Shown: positions 17,612 to 25,303 of the stretch, one piece after another
How the letters are laid out: each line of letters opens with the position of its first letter
How positions within the stretch are numbered: position 1 is the stretch's first letter
From: Phenylobacterium sp.
GTDB taxonomy: Bacteria; Pseudomonadota; Alphaproteobacteria; Caulobacterales; Caulobacteraceae
Direction: 5' to 3'
NCBI RefSeq assembly: GCF_004297125.1
Contig: NZ_SCVD01000039.1
Location: 248,001-312,000, forward strand
DNA length: 64,000 nucleotides
Notes under the pieces: model-generated
Told to the model about the DNA's origin: nothing
Seen by the model: only the letters and a program-made list of their open reading frames with translations
Databases searched by the model: none
Position numbers and translations under genes: made by a program

Positions 17612-18880
17612 CTAAGACGCCAGCGACCGGTCGCGGACGTCCATCCAGTCGGACAGGGACATCGGCAGCTTCTCCGGAGGCAGGCTCCGCCCGCCGACCG
17701 GCGAGGGCACCGGCGTGCAGACCCCGGGGCCGGTGATGAAGGGAATCCGCAGCCGCGTGGCCGCTTCCACCTCCGCGCGGCGGCGGACGTTGGTGACGCC
17801 CGGCCAGATGCGCCGCTGCTTGTAGTGGACGAGGCGCTCGGCGAAGCGGCGCAAGGCCGACAGCCGCATCAGGTTGTCGCCTTCCGGAAGCACCAGCGTC
17901 ACGCTGTTCACGGCCTCCAGCGCCAGCTTCTCGATCTCGAAGCCAGGGTCGGTGACCCGAAGATCGATCGCCCCGAAATGCGGCTCGAGCAGCGCTTTCG
18001 CCTGGCGTAGTCCCGTGTAGGCGGGATCGCGCGGCACGTCGTAGATGGTGGCGGCCAGTTCGCTTCGCCGATCGGTGGGCAGGTCCGCCAGCAGGGCCAT
18101 GTAGGCGTCCCGCTGCGAGGGCCGCGCGAGGCTGGTGAAACAGATCGGCACGAAGATCAGCGAACCCTTCGGCCGCTCGGAGAGCAGCCGCGCGGCGATG
18201 CCGACGCAGCCCGCGTCGAAGCCGCTGGCCTCCTTGGGCATGTGATCGACCCCGTCGACCACGCAGACATGGGTCTTGGCGTTCTGGGGGATGTACATCA
18301 CCACGTCGCCGTAGAAGACGCCGCGGGGGATGAAATAGACGCCCTGCACGCCTTCCCAGGCGGGCGGCGGCGGTGGCGGCGGCTCCAGGAGCTGCCGCTT
18401 CAGGGATGGCGGCGCGGAGGTCCAGTCGGGTCCGTCCTTGGCGACGGGCTCCGGGGCCTGCGGCTCACCCCCGCCGCGGCTTTCCGGCAGGATGCGGGTC
18501 AACCGGCCGCCGGGGGGAAGTCTCGACGGGTCGGCGACCGCCTCGACGATCTGCCGGGCGTCCAAGGAGGCGAACGCCGTCACCGCCGAATGGGAGCCTT
18601 CGAAGACCAGCAGCGCGACCTCGCCGTCGTCGGCCGTTCCGAACAGGTGCCGCTGCAGTTCGTCGGACAGCCGGCGCAGCTCGGCCAGGTCCAGTTCGTC
18701 GGACCTCGGGTCGGTGAGCAGGAAACTGACCTCGGTGAGCGGCGCGAACCGGCGCGGCCAGCTCCAGCGGGTTTCCAGGTAGGCGCTGGCGAACTTGTGG
18801 ACGAGTTGTTCCAGCGCAGCCTGCGGCATGATCCCGCTATGGGCGGAGATGTCCACGCGGAGGCAGGCGACGGCGGTCAC
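17612..18880 (-). CDS. Uncharacterised protein with probable degenerate EAL-like domain
   Basis: The protein has 422 residues with a GTG start. The N-terminal part (1-125) is an unrecognised alpha/beta region. A Pro-rich linker with a run of seven prolines (about 168-175) follows. The C-terminal part (about 215-400) has the shape of an EAL domain by eye: LIFVPICFTSLARPSQRDAY fits the 'VNLS' strand region, and the end GVTNVRRRAEVEAATRL then IPFITGPGVCTP fits the 'GVET..RELG..QGY' end. The catalytic EAL triplet, DDFG and metal-binding acids are not present, so cyclic-di-GMP hydrolysis is not expected. It may be a binding or scaffold protein. The domain call is an inference. Confidence 0.55.
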   Translation of the reverse strand: MTAVACLRVDISAHSGIMPQAALEQLVHKFASAYLETRWSWPRRFAPLTEVSFLLTDPRSDELDLAELRRLSDELQRHLFGTADDGEVALLVFEGSHSAVTAFASLDARQIVEAVADPSRLPPGGRLTRILPESRGGGEPQAPEPVAKDGPDWTSAPPSLKRQLLEPPPPPPPAWEGVQGVYFIPRGVFYGDVVMYIPQNAKTHVCVVDGVDHMPKEASGFDAGCVGIAARLLSERPKGSLIFVPICFTSLARPSQRDAYMALLADLPTDRRSELAATIYDVPRDPAYTGLRQAKALLEPHFGAIDLRVTDPGFEIEKLALEAVNSVTLVLPEGDNLMRLSALRRFAERLVHYKQRRIWPGVTNVRRRAEVEAATRLRIPFITGPGVCTPVPSPVGGRSLPPEKLPMSLSDWMDVRDRSLAS

Positions 18881-19079
18881 AACCCGGAATCCTTCATCTT
18901 CACCATGGCCAATCTTCAGTTGGGCAGTTCACGAGCCCAGCCCTTCGATTAGGTTAAGGTTTTCCGGCATTCCGAGAGGCGCGGCCGGCCGGTCGGCGAT
19001 TCCCCTCGGCGGGCGGCCGGGGCTTGACTGGCCCTGCGTCACGAAACCGCAGATGGCGTCGAAGAGGAAAGGGACCCCG

Positions 19080-20000
19080 ATGAGCGATCTCGCGATGGAC
19101 GACCTGATGTTCCGGCCCGGCCTGATGAAGGGCCAGCGGATCCTGATCACCGGCGGCGGCACGGGACTGGGCAAGGTGATGGCCGAGGCCTGCGTGATGC
19201 TGGGGGCCGAGGTCTATATCTGGGGCCGGCGCGGCAGCGTGATCGAAGCCACGGCCAAGGAACTGACCGACGGCCAGGGGCACGTCGCTGGCGGCCGCTG
19301 CGTCGGCATGGCCTGCGACATCCGGGTCCCCGAGGCGATCCACGACGCCATGGACGAGGTGTGGGCCGGCGGGGCCCTGACCGGCCTGGTCAACAATGCG
19401 GCCGGCAATTTCATCAGCCGCACGGAGGACCTGTCGCCCAAGGGCTTCGACGCCATCGCCAACATCGTGTTCCGGGGCTCGTTTTTCGTGACCTTGGACG
19501 CGGGCAAGCGCTGGCTGGCCGAGGGCAAGCACGCCTCGGTGGTCTCGATCCTGACCACCTGGGTCTGGCACGGCGGGCCGTTCACGGTGCCGTCGGCCAT
19601 GTCCAAGGCCGGCCTGAACGTGATGACCCAGTCGCTGGCGGTGGAATGGGGCGGGCGCGGCATCCGCCTGAACGCCATCGCGCCCGGCCCCTTCCCGACC
19701 GAGGGCGCCTGGGCGCGGCTCAATCCGTCCAGCGCCGTGGGCGGCGGCGAGAAGGCCGACCCGACCATCCCGCTCGGCCGCAACGGCGAGATGCGGGAAC
19801 TGGCCAACCTGGCCGTCTATCTGCTGGATCCGGGGTCGGCCTATGTGAACGGCCAGACCATCGCCATCGACGGCGGGTCCCACCTGCAGGGCGGCGGCGG
19901 CTTCTCGCGGCTGGCGGCCTGGGGCGACGCCGAGTGGGAGGCGGCGCGCAACTCGATCAAGGCTTCGAACGAGAAGGACCGCGCCCAGCGCACGGTCTGA
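19080..20000 (+). CDS. SDR oxidoreductase, 2,4-dienoyl-CoA reductase-like
   Basis: This 306-residue short-chain dehydrogenase has the cofactor loop GGGTGLGKVM near residues 24-33 and NNAAGNF near 105. The segment FTVPSAMSKAGLNVM carries Ser-x-x-x-Lys in place of the usual Tyr-x-x-x-Lys. This, plus AIAPGPFPTEGAWARLNP and the C-terminal GGGFSRLAAW, matches the DECR/PECR group that reduces unsaturated fatty acyl-CoA with NADPH. The position I align with the mitochondrial catalytic Tyr reads Trp (TTWVW). The start at 19080 follows GAGGAAAGG. It stands alone and ends in a strong terminator. Confidence 0.85.
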   Translation: MSDLAMDDLMFRPGLMKGQRILITGGGTGLGKVMAEACVMLGAEVYIWGRRGSVIEATAKELTDGQGHVAGGRCVGMACDIRVPEAIHDAMDEVWAGGALTGLVNNAAGNFISRTEDLSPKGFDAIANIVFRGSFFVTLDAGKRWLAEGKHASVVSILTTWVWHGGPFTVPSAMSKAGLNVMTQSLAVEWGGRGIRLNAIAPGPFPTEGAWARLNPSSAVGGGEKADPTIPLGRNGEMRELANLAVYLLDPGSAYVNGQTIAIDGGSHLQGGGGFSRLAAWGDAEWEAARNSIKASNEKDRAQRTV

Positions 20001-20012
20001 AGCCCCCATGAA

Positions 20013-20040
20013 AAAGACGCCCCGGGGGAGGGGCGTCTTT
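20013..20040. terminator. Bidirectional Rho-independent terminator
   Basis: AAAGACGCCCC (20013-20023) pairs perfectly with GGGGCGTCTTT (20030-20040) across a 6-base loop: an 11-bp stem with A-rich upstream and T-rich downstream edges. It sits between the stops of the SDR gene (plus) and the TonB-C-like gene (minus) and can serve both. Confidence 0.92.
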
Positions 20041-20072
20041 GGGTGTTCCGTAGTCTTCGCTAGACGCGTTGC

Positions 20073-20381
20073 TTACGCGCCGCCGGGGAAGCGCATCGGG
20101 ATCTTCACGTCGCCCGACTTGTCACCCATGGGCATGGCCTCGGCCACGCACAGGGCGGCCTTGTCGAAGCCCTTGCCGGGAGCGCTGTCCGACAGGACGG
20201 AGCAGCCCGCCAGCTTGCCGCCATTGGCCGTGCACTGAAGCATCACCGTCGCGGCGTCGCGCGTGTTGGCGTTCTTGGTCAGGCACTTGGCCATGCTTTC
20301 CTGGAAAGACGCAGCACTAGACGCGCCAACCAGAGCAAAGCTCAGAGCAATACCACCGAAAAGAGAGACAGCCTTCTGCAT
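20073..20381 (-). CDS. Small secreted TonB-C-like protein
   Basis: This 102-residue protein has a signal peptide (cut near SSAAS, residue 23) and three Cys in the mature part. The mature sequence, with KLAGCSVLSDSAPGKGFDKA followed by ALCVAEAMPM and KIPMRF, has the rhythm of the TonB C-terminal domain as found in Caulobacterales (C-x-V-x-S-E-x-P-x-G-x-GFG-x-AAL, ending IPIRF). The membrane anchor and Pro-rich spacer of true TonB are missing, so it cannot transduce energy by itself. It may be a periplasmic binding partner or decoy. It has a strong AGGAGGTGGGG ribosome site. The TonB likeness is my inference. Confidence 0.7.
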   Translation of the reverse strand: MQKAVSLFGGIALSFALVGASSAASFQESMAKCLTKNANTRDAATVMLQCTANGGKLAGCSVLSDSAPGKGFDKAALCVAEAMPMGDKSGDVKIPMRFPGGA

Positions 20382-20430
20382 CCCCACCTCCTGTTGAGAA
20401 ACGATGTTGAGGGGAATACCCGCCGGCGGT

Positions 20431-20487
20431 GAACGAACCCTAAATTTCTCAACAAAATGGGAAAAGTGAGAATCGGTTAGGGAGTTC
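20431..20487. promoter_or_regulatory. Imperfect inverted repeat between divergent genes
   Basis: The AT-rich gap between the TonB-C-like gene and the chemoreceptor contains arms at 20431-20451 (with CCCTAA and TCTCA) and 20467-20487 (with TGAGAA and TTAGGG, ending GTTC). They match as inverted copies with a few differences. It lies about 50 bases before one start and 66 before the other, a place suited to a shared operator or overlapping promoters. No regulator is assigned. Confidence 0.4.
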
Positions 20488-20552
20488 CGTTCAGCATAGC
20501 CAGGCTGGCGGGGTGTGCCCCAAGGCGAAGTGGACACGCGGGGAGAACACCC

Positions 20553-22499
20553 ATGAAGCGCTTTCGGCTCGATGATCTGCCGTTGATGGTAAAGGTGGGC
20601 TTCGCGCCCGCGCTCGCTCTGGTGATGCTGGCCATGCTGGCCGCAGGCGCCGTCGCGCTGCAACGGAACCAAATGGGCGAGTTGGACCGCGTGGTCCACA
20701 CCGACATGCCCAACACCCTGCGCATGCAGGACATCTCGGAGCAGATCACGGGGGTTCACGGCGACCTCTACCTCCTGCTCACCCACCAGGCCGCCCAGAT
20801 CGAGCCCGAGAAGATCGGCGACCAGGGCAAGGCCCTGTTGGCGAAGGTCGACGCGATCTCCAAGGACGTCGCCGCCGTGCGGGCCAAGGCCCCGGCCGCC
20901 CGGCGCCCGCAGTACGACAAGCTGCTCAAGGACCTGAAGGAAACCCGCGAGGCGCTGGACATCATCATCGCGATGACCTCCGCCGACTTCGCCTCCGCCG
21001 CCGGCTTCGCCGCGCCCTTCGAGGATCAGTACGCGAAGATGAGCTCCAACCTGGAGGCCATCGTCGAGGCCACCCAGGCCGAGACCAACCGCCAGGCCGC
21101 CGCTTCGGCCGACCGGGCCAAGGCCGCCCAGACCGTGACGATCGCCGCCTCGCTGGCCACCCTGCTGATCACCGGCGCGGTCGCGGTCTTCCTCGTGCTG
21201 AACATGCGCCGGGCCGTGCAACGCATCGCCGGCGCCACCGAGCGGCTGTCACGCGGCGACAACGAGGTCGACCTCGACAAGCTGCAACGCAAGGACGAGC
21301 TGGGCGCCATCGTGAACTCGCTCACGGTCTTCCGCGACAACCAGCTCAACCTCGACCGCCTGCGCAAGGAACAGGAGGACGAACGCGCCGCCACCGAGGC
21401 CAACCGCCGCGAGACCGCCGCCGCCGCCGAGGCCGAGGCCGAGGAACAGGGCCGCGTGGTGGACTCGCTGGCCGGCGGGCTCGAGCGCCTGGCCGCGGGC
21501 GACCTGACGGTCCGCCTGAACCAAGGCTTCCCGGGCGCCTACGAGAAGCTCCGAAACGACTTCAACGACGCCGTGGTCAAGCTGGAGAAGGCCCTGTCGG
21601 CCATCGCCGTCTCGACCTCCGCCATCCGCTCCGGCGGCGGCGAGATCGCCCAGGGCGCCGACAACCTGTCGCAACGCACCGAGCGCCAGGCCGCGACCCT
21701 GGAAGAGACCGCCGCGGCGCTGGATGAGATCACCGCCACCGTGCAGCGTTCGGCCGAGGGCGCAGCCCAAAGCCGCGAGGCCGTGGCCGCCGCCAAGACC
21801 GAGGCCGAGCGCTCCGGCGAGGTGGTCAGCAAGGCCGTGGCCTCGATGACCGAGATCGAACGCTCAGCCCGCGAGATCAGCCAGATCATCGGCGTGGTCG
21901 ACGAGATCGCCTTCCAGACCAACCTGCTGGCGCTGAACGCCGGCGTCGAGGCGGCCCGGGCCGGCGACGCGGGCAAGGGCTTCGCCGTGGTGGCCTCCGA
22001 AGTTCGGGCGCTGGCCCAGCGCTCCGCGGAATCGGCCAAGCAGATCAAGAGCCTGATCTCCACCTCCACCAGCCAGGTGGCGGAGGGCGTCAGCCTGGTC
22101 GGCGAGACCGGTCAGGCCCTGCACCGCATCGTCGCCCACGTCGACGAGATCTCGAAGCTGGTCGGCGAGATCGCCATGTCGGCCAAGGAAGAGGCCACAG
22201 GCATCGCCGAGGTGAACACCGCGGTGAACCAGATGGACCAGGTGACCCAGCAGAACGCGGCGATGGTGGAAGAGACCACCGCCGCCAGCCGGATGCTGGC
22301 CGACCAGACCGAAGAGCTGTTCGGCCTGGTGTCGCGGTTCAAGGTCGACCAGGGCGCAGCCCAGGCCCCCGCCGCCTACGCCCCGGCCCCGGCTCCGCGC
22401 GCCGAAACCCGCGCCAGGACCTTCCGCACCGCCGGCGCTACGGCGCTGGCTGTTGCGCCCGAAATGGCGGAGGCCGCGGACGACTGGACCGAGTTCTGA
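20553..22499 (+). CDS. Methyl-accepting chemotaxis protein
   Basis: This 648-residue transmembrane receptor has TM1 near residues 15-36, a periplasmic four-helix-type sensor region (about 37-195), TM2 near 196-217 and HAMP domains near 215-270 and 305-355. The long signalling coiled coil has the invariant hairpin tip EIAFQTNLLALNAGVEAARA near 450-470. The C-terminus ends DDWTEF, resembling the xWxxF tether bound by CheR/CheB methylation enzymes. The ligand is unknown. No che genes are nearby. A double hairpin follows the stop. Confidence 0.97.
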   Translation: MKRFRLDDLPLMVKVGFAPALALVMLAMLAAGAVALQRNQMGELDRVVHTDMPNTLRMQDISEQITGVHGDLYLLLTHQAAQIEPEKIGDQGKALLAKVDAISKDVAAVRAKAPAARRPQYDKLLKDLKETREALDIIIAMTSADFASAAGFAAPFEDQYAKMSSNLEAIVEATQAETNRQAAASADRAKAAQTVTIAASLATLLITGAVAVFLVLNMRRAVQRIAGATERLSRGDNEVDLDKLQRKDELGAIVNSLTVFRDNQLNLDRLRKEQEDERAATEANRRETAAAAEAEAEEQGRVVDSLAGGLERLAAGDLTVRLNQGFPGAYEKLRNDFNDAVVKLEKALSAIAVSTSAIRSGGGEIAQGADNLSQRTERQAATLEETAAALDEITATVQRSAEGAAQSREAVAAAKTEAERSGEVVSKAVASMTEIERSAREISQIIGVVDEIAFQTNLLALNAGVEAARAGDAGKGFAVVASEVRALAQRSAESAKQIKSLISTSTSQVAEGVSLVGETGQALHRIVAHVDEISKLVGEIAMSAKEEATGIAEVNTAVNQMDQVTQQNAAMVEETTAASRMLADQTEELFGLVSRFKVDQGAAQAPAAYAPAPAPRAETRARTFRTAGATALAVAPEMAEAADDWTEF

Positions 22500-22516
22500 C
22501 CGCTCGACGAGATCGC

Positions 22517-22536
22517 GGCGGGGGACCATACCCGCC
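22517..22536 (+). other. Hairpin 1 of a pair with identical loops
   Basis: GGCGGG (22517-22522) pairs with CCCGCC (22531-22536) around the 8-base loop GGACCATA. The same loop recurs exactly in the stronger hairpin 10 bases downstream, although the stems differ in sequence. Confidence 0.7.
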
Positions 22537-22545
22537 TCGGTAGCG

Positions 22546-22579
22546 GGGCCGGCGCAGGGGACCATACCTGCGCCGGCCC
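22546..22579 (+). terminator. Hairpin 2: 13-bp stem terminator with loop GGACCATA
   Basis: GGGCCGGCGCAGG (22546-22558) pairs perfectly with CCTGCGCCGGCCC (22567-22579) around the loop GGACCATA and is followed by TTTCCGTTT. It most likely ends the chemoreceptor transcript and insulates the TetR operon. The loop is identical to that of the preceding hairpin. Confidence 0.85.
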
Positions 22580-22585
22580 TTTCCG

Positions 22586-22625
22586 TTTGCGTAAACGCCC
22601 GGCGACTCTAATATGACACCCGTCA
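22586..22625 (+). promoter_or_regulatory. Promoter and palindromic operator of the TetR operon
   Basis: TTTGCG (22586-22591) and TAATAT (22609-22614) are spaced by 17 bases and fit a sigma-70-type promoter. Overlapping and following the -10 is TGACACCCGTCA (22614-22625), a TGAC-N4-GTCA inverted repeat. This is ideally placed for repression by the TetR protein encoded 27 bases later. Confidence 0.6.
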
Positions 22626-22651
22626 AGTTTTCCGGGGGCGTTGGGGTTCGC

Positions 22652-23275
22652 ATGTCGCAGGTCGCTTATCTTCCCGTCGGCAAGCGGGAGCAGACCAAGG
22701 TCCAGAACCGCCAGGCGATCCTGGACGCGGCGCGCGAGGTGTTCGGCGAGCTGGGCTACGAGGCGGCCACGGTGCGCGACATCATCCGCCGCACCGGCCT
22801 CGCGGCCGGCACCTTCTACAACTACTACCGCTCGAAGGAGGAGGTGTTCGCCGCCCTCGCCGACGATGGCGCGCGCCGTTTCGCCCCGATCCTGAAGAGC
22901 CTGCGCGGCAGCGGCGGTCCGCTCGACAGCTTCGTGCGCGACGCGATCCGGGCCTATTTCGAATTCATGGCCGACGAGCACATCTCGTGGGCCGCCCGCC
23001 GGCCGGCCGGCGAGATGCAGCCCCACGTGCATGGCGAGACCCCTGAGATGGCCGCCGTGTTCGCGGAGGTGAAGGACGCCATCGAGAGCGCCATCAACGA
23101 GGGCCGCGGCCCGGTCTCCGACACTGAATACATGGCCGCCGCCTGCATCGGCATCGCCCGCGAGGTCTGCGACAAGATGCTGATGCGCCGGCCGATCGAC
23201 ACGGCGAAGGCCGCCGATTTCGCCTCCGAGATGATCCTGAACGGTCTGAAGGGGCTGCCCGGGGCGACCTGCTGA
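22652..23275 (+). CDS. TetR-family transcriptional regulator
   Basis: The protein has 207 residues from the ATG at 22652; an in-frame ATG at 22613 lies inside the predicted promoter and operator, so it is rejected. The DNA-binding domain is residues 15-65 (RQAILDAAREVFGELGYEAA, VRDIIRRTGLAAGTFYNYY). The C-terminal ligand domain is TetR_C-like. It is the first gene of a three-gene operon: the hydrolase starts on its stop codon and the oxidoreductase on the next. It probably autoregulates the operon in response to a substrate of those enzymes. Confidence 0.93.
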   Translation: MSQVAYLPVGKREQTKVQNRQAILDAAREVFGELGYEAATVRDIIRRTGLAAGTFYNYYRSKEEVFAALADDGARRFAPILKSLRGSGGPLDSFVRDAIRAYFEFMADEHISWAARRPAGEMQPHVHGETPEMAAVFAEVKDAIESAINEGRGPVSDTEYMAAACIGIAREVCDKMLMRRPIDTAKAADFASEMILNGLKGLPGATC

Positions 23276-24315
23276 TGGCGTCTGCCGCCGCGCAGCGCCT
23301 CATCGCCCGCACGCTCCTGTCCCTGCCTGCGCCGATCCTGCGCCTGATGGCCGGCGGCGGCGTGGTCTACAAGGGCGGCCGGACCCTCGATCCCCGCCTG
23401 CAGTTCCTGGCCGTCCAGGCCCGCAAGGGTCCGGCCATGGAGAGCCTGACGCCCGAAGAGGCCCGTCGCGGCGAGACCGAGGCTCTGCGCGCCCTCAGCG
23501 GCGACCTGGAGCCTGGCGTCCGCTGGGAACCGATCAGCGTCCCCGGCGCGGCCGGCGAGGTCCCGGCGCGGCTGTACCGTCCCGACGGCCAGGATGCGGC
23601 CGCGCCGCTGATGGTCTGGGCCCACATGGGCGGCGGCGTGATCGGCGGGCTGGAGACCAGCCACTGCTTCTGCGCCCTGCTGGCGCGCATCACCCGCGCG
23701 CCGGTGCTGTCCGTGGACTACAGGCTGGCGCCCGAGCACCGGTTCCCCGCCGGCTTGGACGACATGCTGGCCGCCTATCGATGGGCCCGCGACCGTGCCG
23801 CCGGCTACGGCGCCAGCGGCGTCGCCATCGGCGGCGATTCCATGGGCGGCAATTTCGCGGCCGTCCTCTGCCAGGACCTGAAGCGGTCGGGCGAGCCCCA
23901 GCCGGCGCTGCAACTGCTCGTCTACCCCTGCACGGACGTGGCCTCCGAGACCGCGTCCATGACCACCTACGCCGACGCGTTCCCCCTCACCCGCGGGATG
24001 ATGGACTGGTTCATGGGCCACTACCTGGGCCCCGACGACGACCCGGCCGGCGCGCGCCTGTCGCCGCTGCGGGAGAAGGATGTCGCCGGCCTGGCGCCCG
24101 CCGTCATCGCCACCGCCGGCTTCGACCCACTGGTGGACCAGGGCGAGGCCTACGCCCGGGCGCTCAACGCCGCTGGCGTGACCGTGCGGTACCGTTGCTA
24201 CGATAGCCTCTCCCACGCCTTCGCGGCCTTCACCGGCGCGATTCCCCAGGCCGACGCCGCCTGCCGGGAGATCGCCGGCCTGGTGCGGGGGCTCTACGAG
24301 GAGCGCGTCGCCTGA
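23275..24315 (+). CDS. Alpha/beta hydrolase of the hormone-sensitive-lipase group
   Basis: This 346-residue esterase or lipase has the catalytic triad in GDSMGG (Ser, about residue 188), FDPLVD (Asp, about 284) and SLSHAF (His, about 313). The oxyanion motif reads AHMGGGVIGG (about 115-123) where the family has HGGG, so one residue is inserted. DYRLAPEHRFPAGLDD is the classic HSL-family block. It overlaps TetR (TGATG) and the quinone oxidoreductase, so all three are coupled. It likely cleaves an ester or lactone in a small degradation or detoxification pathway; the substrate is unknown. Confidence 0.93.
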   Translation: MASAAAQRLIARTLLSLPAPILRLMAGGGVVYKGGRTLDPRLQFLAVQARKGPAMESLTPEEARRGETEALRALSGDLEPGVRWEPISVPGAAGEVPARLYRPDGQDAAAPLMVWAHMGGGVIGGLETSHCFCALLARITRAPVLSVDYRLAPEHRFPAGLDDMLAAYRWARDRAAGYGASGVAIGGDSMGGNFAAVLCQDLKRSGEPQPALQLLVYPCTDVASETASMTTYADAFPLTRGMMDWFMGHYLGPDDDPAGARLSPLREKDVAGLAPAVIATAGFDPLVDQGEAYARALNAAGVTVRYRCYDSLSHAFAAFTGAIPQADAACREIAGLVRGLYEERVA

Positions 24316-25295
24316 TGAGAGCCCTGGTGGTGGAGCAACTGCTCCCGGACTACGCAGGCTGCGTCGTCAAGGACCTCCCGACGCCGGAGCCTGGCCCGGG
24401 CGAGGTGCGGATCAAGGTCCGCGCCGCCGCCGTCAACTTCCCCGACCTGATGCAGACCCGCGGCGAGCACCAGCACAAGCCGGCCCTGCCCTTCGTGGGC
24501 GGGCTGGAACTGGCCGGCGAAGTCGACAAGCTGGGCGGCGGCGTCACCGGCTTCGCGGTCGGCGACCCCGTGGTCTCCGGCGGCCGGGGCGGCTTCGCGG
24601 AGTACGCCATCCTGCCGGCCTCTGCCCTGCGCAGGAAGCCCGACCGGCTGAGCTTCGCCCAGGCCGCGGGCTATCCGGTGGCCTACCTCACCGCCTACGT
24701 CGCCCTGAAGCGCGCCGCCGACGCCCAGCCCGGCGAGTGGGTGCTGGTGCATGGCGCGGCGGGTGGAGTGGGCCTGGCCGCCGTCGACTACGCCAAGATC
24801 CTGGGCTGCAAGGTCATCGCCGCCTCGGCCTCCGACGAGAAGCTGGCGGTGATCCAGCGTGAGTATGACGTCGACGCCGTCGTCAACGTCACCCAGGGCT
24901 TCCGCGAACGGGTGAAGGAACTGACCGGCGGCCGGGGCGCCGACGTGATCTACGACCCCGTGGGCGGCGACGTCTTCGACGAGTCGATCCGCTGCATCGC
25001 CTTCGGCGGCCGCATCCTCTCCATCGGCTTCACCTCGGGCCGCCTGCCCGTGCTGCCGGTGAACATCGCCCTCATCAAGGGGTTCTCCGTCCACGGCGTC
25101 CGCGCCGGAGAGTACGGCCGCCAGTTCCCCGAGAAGGGCCGCGAGAACAACGAGGCGATCTGGAAGCTGGCCGAGGACGGCCTGGTGAAGCCCCGCGTCG
25201 ACGCCGAATACCCCCTGGAGGCCTGGCGCGACGCCTTCGAGACGCTGGCCCAGCGCAAGGTGGTGGGCAAGACCATCATCCGGCCGGATTTGTAG
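24315..25295 (+). CDS. NADPH:quinone oxidoreductase (MDR superfamily)
   Basis: This 326-residue medium-chain reductase lacks zinc ligands. Visible are the GroES-like N-terminal domain (VRIKVRAAAVNFPDLMQTRG), the NADPH-binding Rossmann motif HGAAGGVGLAAVDYAK near residues 150-165, and the family end PLEAWRDAFETLAQRKVVGK then TIIRP. It reduces quinones or other enone-type substrates by two electrons or hydride. It is the last gene of the TetR operon, overlapping the hydrolase by one base. Map follows 8 bases later with its own AGGAG ribosome site and may be read through. Confidence 0.93.
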   Translation: MRALVVEQLLPDYAGCVVKDLPTPEPGPGEVRIKVRAAAVNFPDLMQTRGEHQHKPALPFVGGLELAGEVDKLGGGVTGFAVGDPVVSGGRGGFAEYAILPASALRRKPDRLSFAQAAGYPVAYLTAYVALKRAADAQPGEWVLVHGAAGGVGLAAVDYAKILGCKVIAASASDEKLAVIQREYDVDAVVNVTQGFRERVKELTGGRGADVIYDPVGGDVFDESIRCIAFGGRILSIGFTSGRLPVLPVNIALIKGFSVHGVRAGEYGRQFPEKGRENNEAIWKLAEDGLVKPRVDAEYPLEAWRDAFETLAQRKVVGKTIIRPDL

Positions 25296-25303
25296 GAGCC
25301 CGC

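Noticed and set aside
22613..22651. Upstream ATG as start of the second TetR gene
   Set aside because: It would place the start inside the -10 box and operator and adds residues not typical of the family; the ATG at 22652 is preferred.
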